Positions 1 to 8,471 of a DNA stretch of 55,404 bases are shown one piece after another. Origin of the DNA: Sphingobacteriales bacterium. GTDB lineage: Bacteria > Bacteroidota > Bacteroidia > Chitinophagales > Chitinophagaceae. Where the stretch lies: positions 1-55,404 of the forward strand of contig SEFT01000011.1 in NCBI GenBank assembly GCA_004144175.1. Direction: 5' to 3'. A program made the translations under genes and the position numbers. A model generated the notes under the pieces. It had not been told where the DNA came from. It saw only the letters and a list, made by a program, of their open reading frames with translations, and did not search any database. Each line of letters starts with the position of its first letter. Position 1 is the stretch's first letter.

Positions 1-49
1 GACTTACACAGGCGATGTAACACTGGTTAGATAATACTTTTAAAATACC

Positions 50-96
50 ATAAAACAGAAAAGCTCCGGACTCGTTCCGGAGCTTTTCTGTTTTAT
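50..96. terminator. Long perfect hairpin, probable bidirectional terminator
   Basis: A 21-bp inverted repeat with a 5-base loop is seen, with a GC-rich core (GCTCCGGA) and A/T-rich outer arms that give an A-run on one side and a T-run on the other. This is the shape of a bidirectional intrinsic terminator. It lies just beyond the trxA terminator and may also end a gene outside the window. Confidence 0.75.
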
Positions 97-112
97 CAAA
101 GCCAACATGGTA

Positions 113-145
113 TAAAAAAGCCGTCCCAGACGAGCTGGGACGGCT
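113..145 (-). terminator. Intrinsic terminator of trxA
   Basis: AGCCGTCCCA and TGGGACGGCT pair in a 10-bp stem around a 7-base loop, followed on the minus strand by a run of six T. It lies 23 bases after the trxA stop codon in the right orientation. Confidence 0.85.
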
Positions 146-167
146 TAACATTATTTATTACGCGAAA

Positions 168-485
168 TTAAATGTGCGACTGTATTTTCTTTTCGAAAAC
201 GCTTTTAGGAGCTGCGCCAACCTGCTTATCTACTACTTGTCCGTTCTTGATGAACAGAACAGCTGGGATGCTCGTTACGCCGTAGTTGATAGACAACTGA
301 GGGTTTTCATCCACGTTTACTTTACCTACGTTCACCTTGCCTTCATATTCTTTCGACAATGCATCGATAGTTGGGCCAAGTGCAAGACACGGGCCGCACC
401 ATGGAGCCCAAAAATCTACTACAGTCAGCTTATCAGCGCTTAGTACTTCCGTTTCAAAATTAGCATCAGTGTATGTTGCTGCCAT
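168..485 (-). CDS. trxA: Thioredoxin
   Basis: This 105-residue protein is a single-domain cytoplasmic thioredoxin that reduces disulfides in client proteins and is recycled by thioredoxin reductase. The active site WCGPC is at residues 29-33, preceded by the VVDFWAPW strand. The cis-proline segment TSIPA lies near residue 73 and the length is normal for the family. No signal peptide is present, which separates it from the secreted thioredoxin-fold proteins near 40-42 kb. It is transcribed on its own, with a terminator close behind it and dnaE ending upstream. Confidence 0.96.
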   Translation of the reverse strand: MAATYTDANFETEVLSADKLTVVDFWAPWCGPCLALGPTIDALSKEYEGKVNVGKVNVDENPQLSINYGVTSIPAVLFIKNGQVVDKQVGAAPKSVFEKKIQSHI

Positions 486-524
486 TGTTTATGTTGTTTT
501 TAAATGATTTAATCGTTAACAAGT

Positions 525-532
525 CAAAGGTA
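525..532 (-). promoter_or_regulatory. Candidate -7 box of trxA
   Basis: The minus strand reads TACCTTTG, an exact match to the Bacteroidota -7 consensus TAnnTTTG, about 40 bases before the trxA start codon. No TTG is found at the expected -33 distance, so the call is tentative. Confidence 0.45.
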
Positions 533-589
533 AACTCATTTATTCATTTCCTGACATAGAGCAAGGGAATATGAGTATAGTCTATATCC

Positions 590-3500
590 CTATGTAGTCT
601 CCAGCGAATATCTGATTGTTTCCTTATCAATCAGGAAATTTATCAGGTCATCATTTATCTCCAGCTTCAATCCATTGGTTTTCAGCTTAACCAGCATATT
701 CTCCTCCTCATCGGCTATCTGCATTACCACCTCTGTATTACCGGGATGCGTTTTTATATTATCTGTTAAAAAAGCAACCGTTTCTGCTGTAACCTGTCCT
801 ATAGGTATGTACAGATGCATCCGTTTGGTGAGCGACTTACGTACCTGGTCGAGCAGCATGATGCTTTGTATCTGGAACTCCATCACACCCGGACGGTATT
901 TATGCTCTTGATATACACCCTGTATCATCAGTTTCAGTCCATTGTCGATGAAGTTGTTGTACTGAATGTAGTTATTTTCCCAAAAAACGATCTCCTGGTT
1001 GCCCGTGTAGTCGTTGAGTACCAGCTTGCCGAACTTACTACCCTTCTTTGTTACCATATGCCCGGCATCGGTCACAAAGCCTGCAATGCGTATATTTCTG
1101 CCTTTGTGGTTCTCTATCTCATTTATCGGCGTAAACCCATAGTTCTGCACTTCAAATTTGTAGCCGTCCATCGGGTGCGCACTCAGATAGATGCCGATTA
1201 CCTCTTTTTCCTTGTCGAGCAGCTCAGGCAGGCCCCAAGGCTCACACACAGGCATTGCCGGTGGCTTTACATCCGGCATTATCGATTCTCCAAAGAGACT
1301 ATTAGCAGCCATAGAGCTACTGGCCTGGTATTGATTACCAAAACGCACCAGACGTTCCAGACCCGTTATAGGGTCGGTAGGCGGTGCAAAGAAATACTGG
1401 CCGCGGTGCATTTCTTTAAAGCAATCCATAGCCCCGGCCAATATCAAACTTTCCAACGATTTCTTATTGACCGTACGCTGATTGACGCGGCAGATAAAAT
1501 CGAATGGCGATAGATAAGGTCCATTTGCCTCGCGCTCCGCTATCAGGTCTTCCACAGCGGCCTCGCCCACTCCTTTGATGGCGTTCATACCAAAGCGGAT
1601 GATACTCTCTTTGTTTACAGAGAAACCCTTCAGGCTTTCGTTCACATCAGGGCCAAGTACCGCCAAGCCCATACGCTGACACTCCTCCATGTAGAACTTT
1701 ATCTTCTCGATATTGCCTTGGTTGTTCAATACAGCCGCCATGTATTCTGACGGATAATGCGCCTTCAGATACGCCGTCTGGTACGCTACGAAGGCATAAC
1801 ATGTAGAGTGCGATTTGTTGAACGCGTACTGGGCAAATGCCTCCCAGTCGGTCCATATCTTATTCAGTTTGTCTTCGGGATGGCCTTTCTTGGTGGCCCC
1901 TTCTACAAACTGGCTTTTCATTTTATCGAGTACCGCCTTCTGCTTTTTACCCATGGCTTTACGCAGTACGTCGGCATCGCCCTTACTAAAGCCCGCCAGC
2001 TTCTGCGACAGCAGCATCACCTGCTCCTGATATACGGTAATGCCGTAGCTCTCTTGCAAGTACTCCTCCATATCGGGCAGGTCGTAAGTAATTGCTTCCT
2101 CGCCATGCTTACGTTTAATGAAGTTGGGTATGTACTCGAGCGGACCCGGACGGTACAGGGCGTTCATGGCAATAAGGTCGGCAAACTTATCGGGCTTCAG
2201 CTCCTTAAGGTACTTCTGCATGCCCGGGCTCTCAAACTGGAAGGTACCGTTGGTTTCACCGCGCTGATACAATTCGTAGGTTTGCTGGTCGTCGAGCGGT
2301 ATGTCGTCGATGACTATCTCCAGGCCATAGTTACGCTTAATAAGCGCCAATGCGTCTTTGATGATGGTGAGGGTCTTCAGACCCAAAAAGTCCATCTTGA
2401 TAACACCGGCATTCTCAATCACGTTACCTTCAAACTGCGTAATAAGCAAGTCAACATCCTTAGTGCTGGATACAGGTATAAGCTCTGTAAGGTCTTTAGG
2501 TGCAATGATGATACCCGCAGCGTGGATGCCCGTATTACGCACAGAACCCTCCAGCTTTTCGGCTTCATTCAGCACCCTGCCATGCAGCGTTTCTTTCTGG
2601 TTGTATATCTCACGGAGCTTGCTGATGTTATCCAGTTCTTCAGCGCCCAGCCCTTCTTTCTGCTCAAGGCTACCCTCTCCTTTGAGTGGTGCGCGTAATA
2701 CACGCTTCAAAGAAATACCCGGACGCTCCGGCACCATCTTGGCCAGCGCATTCGAGTCGGGCAATGGAAGGTCTAGTGCGCGTGCCACATCCTTGATGCT
2801 CATCTTGGCAGCCATGGTACCATAGGTAACAATATGCGCCACCTGCGTTTTGCCATATTTATTCACCACATAGTCTATCACCTTCTGCCGGCCCACGTCA
2901 TCGAAGTCCGTATCGATATCGGGCATGCTCTTACGCTCGGGGTTCAGGAAACGCTCGAACAGGAGATTGTACTTTATCGGGTCAATGTTTGTGATGCCTG
3001 TACAATAAGCCACAACAGAACCCGCTGCCGATCCACGGCCGGGCCCTATGAATACACCAAGGTCGCGGCCGGCACGTATAAAGTCGGATACAATGAGGAA
3101 ATAACCCGCAAAACCCATGGTGCGGATCGTAAACAGCTCGAACTTGAGGCGCTCCTCTATTTCGGGTGTCAACTCTTTATATCGTTCTTTGGCACCGGTC
3201 CATGTAAGATGCTCAAGGAATGCATCTTGATCGTCGTGAAACTCCGGTGGCACTTTAAAGTGTGGCAGCAATATATCGCGCTCCAGCTTCAGCGGCTTTA
3301 TCTTGTCTACTATCAGGCCGGTATTGTCGATAGCTTCAGGCAGATCGCTGAAGAGCCTTGACATTTCTTCGGTCTTCTTAAAGTAAAACTGATCATTATA
3401 GAACGCAAAACGCCTGTCCTTCATCGACACATCATCGTCGGAGAACTCCTTCATGGTAGGCGTACTCTGTTTCTCGCCGGTGTTGATGCAAAGGAGAATA

Positions 3501-4204
3501 TCGTGCGCATTATAGTCTTCCTGATCTACATAATGCGAGTCGTTAGAAGCGATGATAGGTACATTGTACTTACGTGCAAGCTTCATCAACACTTCGTTGA
3601 CTTTTATTTGCTCCGGTATGTCGTGGCGTTGCAACTCTACGTAGTAGTCATCGCCAAACAGGTCGAGCCACCATTTAAAAACCTTCTCCCCTTCTTCTTC
3701 ACCTTTCTTAAGTATCGTCCTTGGCACTTCAGCACCCAGGCAGCAGGTAGTAGCTATCAGCCCTTCGTGATATTGTAGTACCAGCTCTTTATCTATACGA
3801 GGGTATTTACCGTACATACCCTCTATATAGCCCAGTGAACATAGTTTCACGAGGTTTTTATACCCTATCTCATTCTTAGCGAGGAATAGCTGGTGACAGC
3901 GTACGTCTTTTTCATCGCGCGAGAACTGGCGTTTTAGCCTATTCTCTACGAGATAAAACTCGCAGCCAACTACCGGCTTTACTACCGGCTCGGTTATATC
4001 TTTACCATCCTCTGTTTTGCCAACTACTTTCTTGTTCTTCCATGCTTCGGCTACAAACTGAAATGCCCCAAACATATTACCGTGGTCGGTAATAGCGATG
4101 GCGGGCATTTCGTCTTTCGATGCTTTATCGAATAACCTGGAGATGCTGGAAGCACCGTCGAGCAGGGAAAACTGGGTATGATTATGTAAATGAGAAAATT
4201 TCAC
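590..4204 (-). CDS. dnaE: DNA polymerase III subunit alpha (replicative, DnaE1 type)
   Basis: At 1204 residues this is the catalytic subunit of the replicative polymerase. The N-terminal PHP domain opens with FSHLHNHT (residues 3-10), keeping the metal-binding HxH. The C-family palm shows GPGRGSAAGS at 387-396 and the catalytic PDIDTDFDD at 428-436. A helix-hairpin-helix region and an OB fold (IRIAGFVTDAG) follow toward the C-terminus, and ANSLFGE near residue 990 is a possible clamp-binding site. The start codon is GTG: it is the only start that keeps the conserved MKFSHLHNHT beginning. It stands alone on the minus strand. A second, error-prone C-family polymerase lies at 14.9-18.1 kb. Confidence 0.97.
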   Translation of the reverse strand: MKFSHLHNHTQFSLLDGASSISRLFDKASKDEMPAIAITDHGNMFGAFQFVAEAWKNKKVVGKTEDGKDITEPVVKPVVGCEFYLVENRLKRQFSRDEKDVRCHQLFLAKNEIGYKNLVKLCSLGYIEGMYGKYPRIDKELVLQYHEGLIATTCCLGAEVPRTILKKGEEEGEKVFKWWLDLFGDDYYVELQRHDIPEQIKVNEVLMKLARKYNVPIIASNDSHYVDQEDYNAHDILLCINTGEKQSTPTMKEFSDDDVSMKDRRFAFYNDQFYFKKTEEMSRLFSDLPEAIDNTGLIVDKIKPLKLERDILLPHFKVPPEFHDDQDAFLEHLTWTGAKERYKELTPEIEERLKFELFTIRTMGFAGYFLIVSDFIRAGRDLGVFIGPGRGSAAGSVVAYCTGITNIDPIKYNLLFERFLNPERKSMPDIDTDFDDVGRQKVIDYVVNKYGKTQVAHIVTYGTMAAKMSIKDVARALDLPLPDSNALAKMVPERPGISLKRVLRAPLKGEGSLEQKEGLGAEELDNISKLREIYNQKETLHGRVLNEAEKLEGSVRNTGIHAAGIIIAPKDLTELIPVSSTKDVDLLITQFEGNVIENAGVIKMDFLGLKTLTIIKDALALIKRNYGLEIVIDDIPLDDQQTYELYQRGETNGTFQFESPGMQKYLKELKPDKFADLIAMNALYRPGPLEYIPNFIKRKHGEEAITYDLPDMEEYLQESYGITVYQEQVMLLSQKLAGFSKGDADVLRKAMGKKQKAVLDKMKSQFVEGATKKGHPEDKLNKIWTDWEAFAQYAFNKSHSTCYAFVAYQTAYLKAHYPSEYMAAVLNNQGNIEKIKFYMEECQRMGLAVLGPDVNESLKGFSVNKESIIRFGMNAIKGVGEAAVEDLIAEREANGPYLSPFDFICRVNQRTVNKKSLESLILAGAMDCFKEMHRGQYFFAPPTDPITGLERLVRFGNQYQASSSMAANSLFGESIMPDVKPPAMPVCEPWGLPELLDKEKEVIGIYLSAHPMDGYKFEVQNYGFTPINEIENHKGRNIRIAGFVTDAGHMVTKKGSKFGKLVLNDYTGNQEIVFWENNYIQYNNFIDNGLKLMIQGVYQEHKYRPGVMEFQIQSIMLLDQVRKSLTKRMHLYIPIGQVTAETVAFLTDNIKTHPGNTEVVMQIADEEENMLVKLKTNGLKLEINDDLINFLIDKETIRYSLETT

Positions 4205-4416
4205 AATTCCGGACCTCTAAATATTAAAAGATTATCTTCCTAAAAGGCAATAAGACCAGCCCTCACAGTCTTACAAAATAACGATTTTTAACCCGGTTAG
4301 GAATGCTAAATTTTCCACAGAAATGCGGGGATAACTTACCATTCTGAAGGATTAAAGACGCGGAATGGATAGTATGGCATAGTGTTTTTGCCTGCATTAT
4401 TTCAAAGCAAACTAAC

Positions 4417-5112
4417 GTGGAGGAAAAACAATCTATACTGGATGGGTATAGCGACATGGAAAAAGGAGCATATCTGGGGGCTATTGCCTCGATAGCAACC
4501 GCTGACAGTGAGGCTTCTCAAGAGGAACTGGACTATTTGTCCATACTATGCAACTCGGCAGGCCTATCTGATGCGCAAAAGCAAATTGTGATAAGGGCAG
4601 CCACAGAGCTTACCGGTACAGAATTAAACAAATGCCTTGATGTGCTTAAGAACAGCGACTTAAAGCATTCACTAATTGCAGATATGATTGCGTTTGCAAA
4701 GGCGGACAACGAATATACGCAAGCAGAGCGAAAAGCAATACAATATGCAGCTGCATACCTGGGCATCAACGACAAGCAATTCTCTCTGCTGGATGAATTT
4801 GCAGATAAAGCCACTCATGCAGAGCCACAGCAAAATATGGGCAGTCAGGGCTTTTTATCATCTCTTGGGTTGGAAGATAAGATGCGTAGCGCAGGCATCA
4901 ATACGGGCGGCCTGTTGAAAGGGATACTTAGTATTGCAGCTCCCTTATTACTCTCACGCATGTTCTCGGGAGGCAGGCGTAGGTTTGGTGGCGGAATGCT
5001 GGGCGGAGGGCTGCTCGCTGGTGGTTTAGGCTCCCTTATAGGCATGCTGGCGGGCAACCGGGGCTACCGTCGTTCGGGAGGATTTCTTGGAGGGTTATTT
5101 GGCTTTAAATAA
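4417..5112 (+). CDS. TerB-like protein with glycine-rich C-terminus
   Basis: Residues about 10-130 are helical and resemble the TerB (tellurite-resistance-B-like) fold, with repeated acidic ADSEAS and ADNEYT segments of the kind that bind metal in TerB. A hydrophobic, glycine-rich segment (about 165-231, with GGGMLGGGLLAGG and a closing GGLFGFK) follows and could associate with membranes. The start used is GTG; an in-frame ATG at 4456 also leaves the helical domain whole and may be the true start. The next gene, a small membrane protein, begins 7 bases after its stop, so the two are probably co-transcribed. The function is unknown; tellurite resistance should not be inferred from the fold. 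Confidence 0.75.
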   Translation: MEEKQSILDGYSDMEKGAYLGAIASIATADSEASQEELDYLSILCNSAGLSDAQKQIVIRAATELTGTELNKCLDVLKNSDLKHSLIADMIAFAKADNEYTQAERKAIQYAAAYLGINDKQFSLLDEFADKATHAEPQQNMGSQGFLSSLGLEDKMRSAGINTGGLLKGILSIAAPLLLSRMFSGGRRRFGGGMLGGGLLAGGLGSLIGMLAGNRGYRRSGGFLGGLFGFK

Positions 5113-5119
5113 TAAAAAA

Positions 5120-5452
5120 ATGAGTTGGATCATTGAACTGCTGCTGAATGCAGCCATACTGGTAGGCCTCACCTACATAATGCCTTCGGTAAAAGTCAGG
5201 AGTTTCGGTACTGCTATACTTGTGGCGCTGGTTATAAGTTTGCTGAGCGTAACTGTAGGGTTAATACTACAATTTGTGTTGAACATCTTCACGCTATTCC
5301 TGTTATCGGCATTGGTGCGGCTTATAGTGACAGCACTAATGATAAAGCTGGCCGACAAGCTGTTCTCCGGTTTTGAAGTACGGGGGTTCTTACCGGTTTT
5401 CATTATTGCACTCATAATGGCCGTTGTCGGAACCTTGCTTGAGCGGATGTAG
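5120..5452 (+). CDS. Small integral membrane protein (phage-holin-family-like)
   Basis: The 110-residue product is almost entirely hydrophobic, with about four membrane segments (near 3-18, 28-46, 50-70 and 90-107). The pattern LLNAAILVGLTYIMPSV followed by short loops resembles the phage holin family IV proteins found on many bacterial chromosomes. The start chosen is the ATG at 5120, just after the stop of the TerB-like gene; a longer frame from 5087 would overlap that gene. It ends one base before the dinB stop codon in the convergent direction. A lysis role is not implied, as no endolysin or phage gene is nearby. Confidence 0.75.
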   Translation: MSWIIELLLNAAILVGLTYIMPSVKVRSFGTAILVALVISLLSVTVGLILQFVLNIFTLFLLSALVRLIVTALMIKLADKLFSGFEVRGFLPVFIIALIMAVVGTLLERM

Positions 5453-5453
5453 C

Positions 5454-6551
5454 TTAAAATAACTTCAATTGAACTGCGTGCTGCGGCTTCTGCGATATCT
5501 CATCAAAGTTGGAGAGAGATATACCCAGAAGCCGCGTTTTTTTACCTTCAGGGTCGGTGGCCAGCAATAGGGATTTAGCGGTGACAGCAATGGTTTCCAA
5601 ATCACCTACGGGAAAGGTAAAGGACTGGCTGCGTGTTATCTGGCGGAAATCGCTGTATTTTATTTTTAAAGTAATGGTGCGGCCTTTTAGCTGATAACGC
5701 TGGAGGCGGTTATATACGAGGCCTGCAATGCGATCCAGCTCTGTATTCATCTCTTCAATAGTAGTGAGGTCGTACGCAAAGGTATCTTCGGCACCCGCCG
5801 ATTTTGCTTCACGTTCGGTCACTACTTCCCTGTTATCAATTCCCCTTACGATGCGGTAATAAAACCGGCCAGTTTTGCCGAATAGCCTTACTAAATCGTC
5901 CTCGCTTAGTTTCTTCAGGTCGGCACCGGTGTGCAAACCTAATCGCTTCATTTTTTCAGCAGTCACTTTACCTACTCCGTGAAACTTGCCTACCGGCAGT
6001 TGCTCCATAAAATCTTCGATGGCCGACGGGCCAATGAATGCCAGGCCATCCGGTTTATTCAGATCCGATGCTATCTTGGCAACAAACTTATTGACCGAGA
6101 CACCGGCGGATGCAGTGAGCTGCAGCTCGTCTTTAATGGCTTGCTTTATTCGTTTAGCGATCTCTATGGCCGAGCCTATATTTTGCTTATCTGTGGTCAC
6201 ATCCAGGTATGCTTCGTCCAGCGAGAGCGGCTCTACCATATCGGTATAGCGATAAAATATATCTCTGATCTTTCGGGACGCCTCTTTGTAAGCATCAAAC
6301 CTTGGATAGACAAATATGGCGTGCGGACAAAGTTGCTTCGCTCTTTTAGAAGGCATAGCGGAACGTATACCATATACCCTGGCCTCATAGCTTGCAGTTG
6401 CTACGACTCCCCCCCTGCCTTCGGGCGAACCGCCTACTACTATGGGCTTACCGCGATACTCCGGAAAATCGCGCTGCTCTACCGATGCATAAAACGCATC
6501 CATATCTACGTGGATGATCTTACGAACTGTATACGTTTGTTCTGCTTCCAA
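5454..6551 (-). CDS. dinB: DNA polymerase IV (Y-family translesion polymerase)
   Basis: At 365 residues this matches DinB. The catalytic acidic residues are visible in HVDMDAF (Asp16) and PLSLDEAYLD (Asp112, Glu113). VGKVTAEKMKRLG is the helix-hairpin-helix of the thumb. The last five residues, QLKLF, fit the sliding-clamp-binding motif. The start codon is TTG: an in-frame stop lies four codons upstream and there is no ATG before the catalytic HVDMD. It follows pabB by 50 bases in the same direction and is probably in one transcript with it. Unlike ImuB at 18-19.6 kb, it keeps a complete active site. Confidence 0.95.
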   Translation of the reverse strand: MEAEQTYTVRKIIHVDMDAFYASVEQRDFPEYRGKPIVVGGSPEGRGGVVATASYEARVYGIRSAMPSKRAKQLCPHAIFVYPRFDAYKEASRKIRDIFYRYTDMVEPLSLDEAYLDVTTDKQNIGSAIEIAKRIKQAIKDELQLTASAGVSVNKFVAKIASDLNKPDGLAFIGPSAIEDFMEQLPVGKFHGVGKVTAEKMKRLGLHTGADLKKLSEDDLVRLFGKTGRFYYRIVRGIDNREVVTEREAKSAGAEDTFAYDLTTIEEMNTELDRIAGLVYNRLQRYQLKGRTITLKIKYSDFRQITRSQSFTFPVGDLETIAVTAKSLLLATDPEGKKTRLLGISLSNFDEISQKPQHAVQLKLF

Positions 6552-6601
6552 GATTGCGCGCTATTAGGCGCATCTAAGTTAACACTGCTGTGTGCAAATG
6601 C

Positions 6602-7888
6602 TTATGAAAATATTCGTTCGAGGGCCCATGCTTTAAGGCGCATCTCATCCCACTCGGCTTGCGGGTCGCTATCGTAGGTAATAGCGCCACCTGTTTGGTA
6701 AGCGAGATATCGCACAGACGAATTATAAAACAGACTGCGTATGACAACATTAAAGTCAAAGTCGCCCTCGGGTGTAATATAGCCTACCGTACCCGAGAAC
6801 AGTTCTCTGCGAGCTTGCTCATATTGTTCTATCAATTGCATCACTTTTACCTTAGGGGCGCCCGTCATGCTGCCCATCGGGAAGGAGTAGCGCAGTGCAT
6901 CGGTAAAAGGTACGTTGGCCTTTAGCTTGCCGCTTACAGTAGATATCATCTGGTGTACCTGCGGAAAGGTATAGATGCCGAATAGTTCGTCAACGGTTAC
7001 GGTACCTAACTCGCAGCAGCGCGCAAGGTCATTGCGTGTCAGGTCAACGATCATTACATTCTCTGCCTGGTCTTTCAGGCTATTCTTAAGTACATCTTTC
7101 TGTTGTGCGTCTTCAGCTTCGTTCTGCCCTCTCCTCGCAGTACCTTTTATGGGTTGCGATGTTATTGTTTCACCATGCTTATGCAAATAGCGTTCGGGAC
7201 TGGCGCACATCATGTAGTTATCCTGATGCCTGTAATACGCAGCAAATGGTGCCGGTGACAATGTATTGAGCGCATTAAAAACGGCTAATGGCGCTACGTA
7301 TGCATTTTCTGCATAACCTTTGTTACAGAAGTTGATCTCATAACAATCGCCATCGGCTATGTGCCTGCGTAAGGCCGATATTGTATCCAGATACTTTGCC
7401 TGCCCTATCTTTTGAGTAAAGGATAATTTGGGAATATCGCCAACCACCTCTGCGCCCTCCTGCTGTATCAATGCGTATATATCATCAGGCTCAGACACCA
7501 GCGACTCAATTGTAAACGCTAGTTTATTCTCGCTTATATAACAAACCGTATCAGGACAGAAAAAGTGCATTAACGGAAACCCAAAATATGCTTCGCGGGC
7601 CGATGTAAGCTTAGGCTCTAGTTCATTTTTATAGTCGTAGCAGATATGGCCAAACAGCCAGTCACGGTTTGTGTTGTGATGCTGCCATACATTTTCAAGA
7701 GAAGTGCAGTTGTCGGTACTATTGCCTACCGCCAGCAGACATTCATACCTGCTGTATTTGTTTCGGTAGTCATTACTATCCAAAAAAAGAAGAATGCTGA
7801 ACGGGCGGCCCCAATTCAGCATTCTTTTCTTTAGTTCTTTATATTGCCCCGGCAGGAGCGTATAAGTAGCTTTTTTTCTTTTCAACAA
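6602..7888 (-). CDS. pabB: Aminodeoxychorismate synthase component I
   Basis: This 428-residue chorismate-binding enzyme converts chorismate with ammonia to 4-amino-4-deoxychorismate for folate synthesis. The lysine in SQPIKGT (Lys248) is the residue that distinguishes PabB from anthranilate synthase TrpE, which has alanine there. Other family motifs are ASPERYL, IVDLTRNDLARCC and SFPMGSMTGAPK. The start is TTG at 7888 (or TTG at 7885); the first ATG, 22 codons on, would remove the conserved N-terminal strand. No glutaminase partner (pabA) or lyase (pabC) is next to it. It sits 16 bases after the acidic-protein gene and 50 before dinB. Confidence 0.93.
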   Translation of the reverse strand: MLKRKKATYTLLPGQYKELKKRMLNWGRPFSILLFLDSNDYRNKYSRYECLLAVGNSTDNCTSLENVWQHHNTNRDWLFGHICYDYKNELEPKLTSAREAYFGFPLMHFFCPDTVCYISENKLAFTIESLVSEPDDIYALIQQEGAEVVGDIPKLSFTQKIGQAKYLDTISALRRHIADGDCYEINFCNKGYAENAYVAPLAVFNALNTLSPAPFAAYYRHQDNYMMCASPERYLHKHGETITSQPIKGTARRGQNEAEDAQQKDVLKNSLKDQAENVMIVDLTRNDLARCCELGTVTVDELFGIYTFPQVHQMISTVSGKLKANVPFTDALRYSFPMGSMTGAPKVKVMQLIEQYEQARRELFSGTVGYITPEGDFDFNVVIRSLFYNSSVRYLAYQTGGAITYDSDPQAEWDEMRLKAWALERIFS

Positions 7889-7904
7889 ACTACTTGCTTA
7901 GCTA

Positions 7905-8393
7905 TTAATAATCATCGTCGTCATCATCAAAACCACCGCCACCTTCATTGAAGAAGCCCAGGTCTTTAAACTCATCATCTATATCGAAATCATCATCACC
8001 TTTTGAAGACTTCTTGGCTGCTCCGCTACCTGATGACTTAGTTTTTGATTTCGGCATGTCAAACTCTTCAAAGTCTTTATCCATGTCGTAGTCATCGTCT
8101 TCATCTTTACCAAAACTATCGTCGTCTTCATCAATGTCATCATCGTCGTCGTCCCCATCCTCATCATCTTCGTCCCTGCTTTTAGCAGCCTGTTTAGGGG
8201 CAGCTTTCTTAGCAGCAGTTTTCTTTTTCGGCGTTTCGTCCAGCTCTTCGTTTAGCTCATCGTCATCATCATCTTCTTCTGTTTCCTTTGCAGATTTGGA
8301 CGATGCTTTCTTAGCTGCCGACTTGGTGTTTGCAGCGGTGCTCTTCTTGCTTGCAGCTCCTTTTTTGTTATCGCTTGATTTCATTGCGCTCAT
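7905..8393 (-). CDS. Acidic/basic charge-block low-complexity protein
   Basis: The 162 residues alternate between Lys/Ala/Ser-rich basic blocks (about 1-36, 53-71, 113-130) and Asp/Glu-rich acidic blocks (about 37-52, 73-112, 131-162). There is no recognisable fold, signal peptide or membrane segment. The C-terminus is a glycine run followed by six Asp and a final Tyr, an acidic tip ending in an aromatic residue that recalls the tails of single-stranded-DNA-binding proteins. The basic blocks resemble histone-H1-like nucleoid proteins. It lies between purA and pabB-dinB, close enough to pabB to share a transcript. The function is unknown; a role with DNA or RNA is an inference from composition only. 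Confidence 0.8.
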   Translation of the reverse strand: MSAMKSSDNKKGAASKKSTAANTKSAAKKASSKSAKETEEDDDDDELNEELDETPKKKTAAKKAAPKQAAKSRDEDDEDGDDDDDDIDEDDDSFGKDEDDDYDMDKDFEEFDMPKSKTKSSGSGAAKKSSKGDDDFDIDDEFKDLGFFNEGGGGFDDDDDDY

Positions 8394-8471
8394 ACCGATT
8401 GATGGCGTAAATTTTTAATTGTTTGATGAAATTCCCAAATTTTTTTTCGCTAAAAAAATAGTTTTTTTTCG

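Noticed and set aside
815-2698. Long plus-strand frames opposite dnaE.
   Set aside because: They mirror the codon pattern of dnaE on the other strand, and dnaE is certain.
4305-4340. A TTTTCCACAG/GGGGATAA stretch resembling DnaA boxes near dnaE.
   Set aside because: Only partial matches to TTATCCACA, no cluster, and no dnaA or dnaN nearby, so an origin is not supported.
5120-5452. Prophage remnant, from the holin-like protein.
   Set aside because: No endolysin, structural, integrase or attachment-site sequence is nearby; such holin-family proteins are common chromosomal membrane proteins.
8134-8418. A poly-Ser plus-strand frame opposite the acidic-protein gene.
   Set aside because: It is the antisense reading of Asp/Glu codon runs (GAT/GAC to ATC/GTC shifts), not a separate gene.
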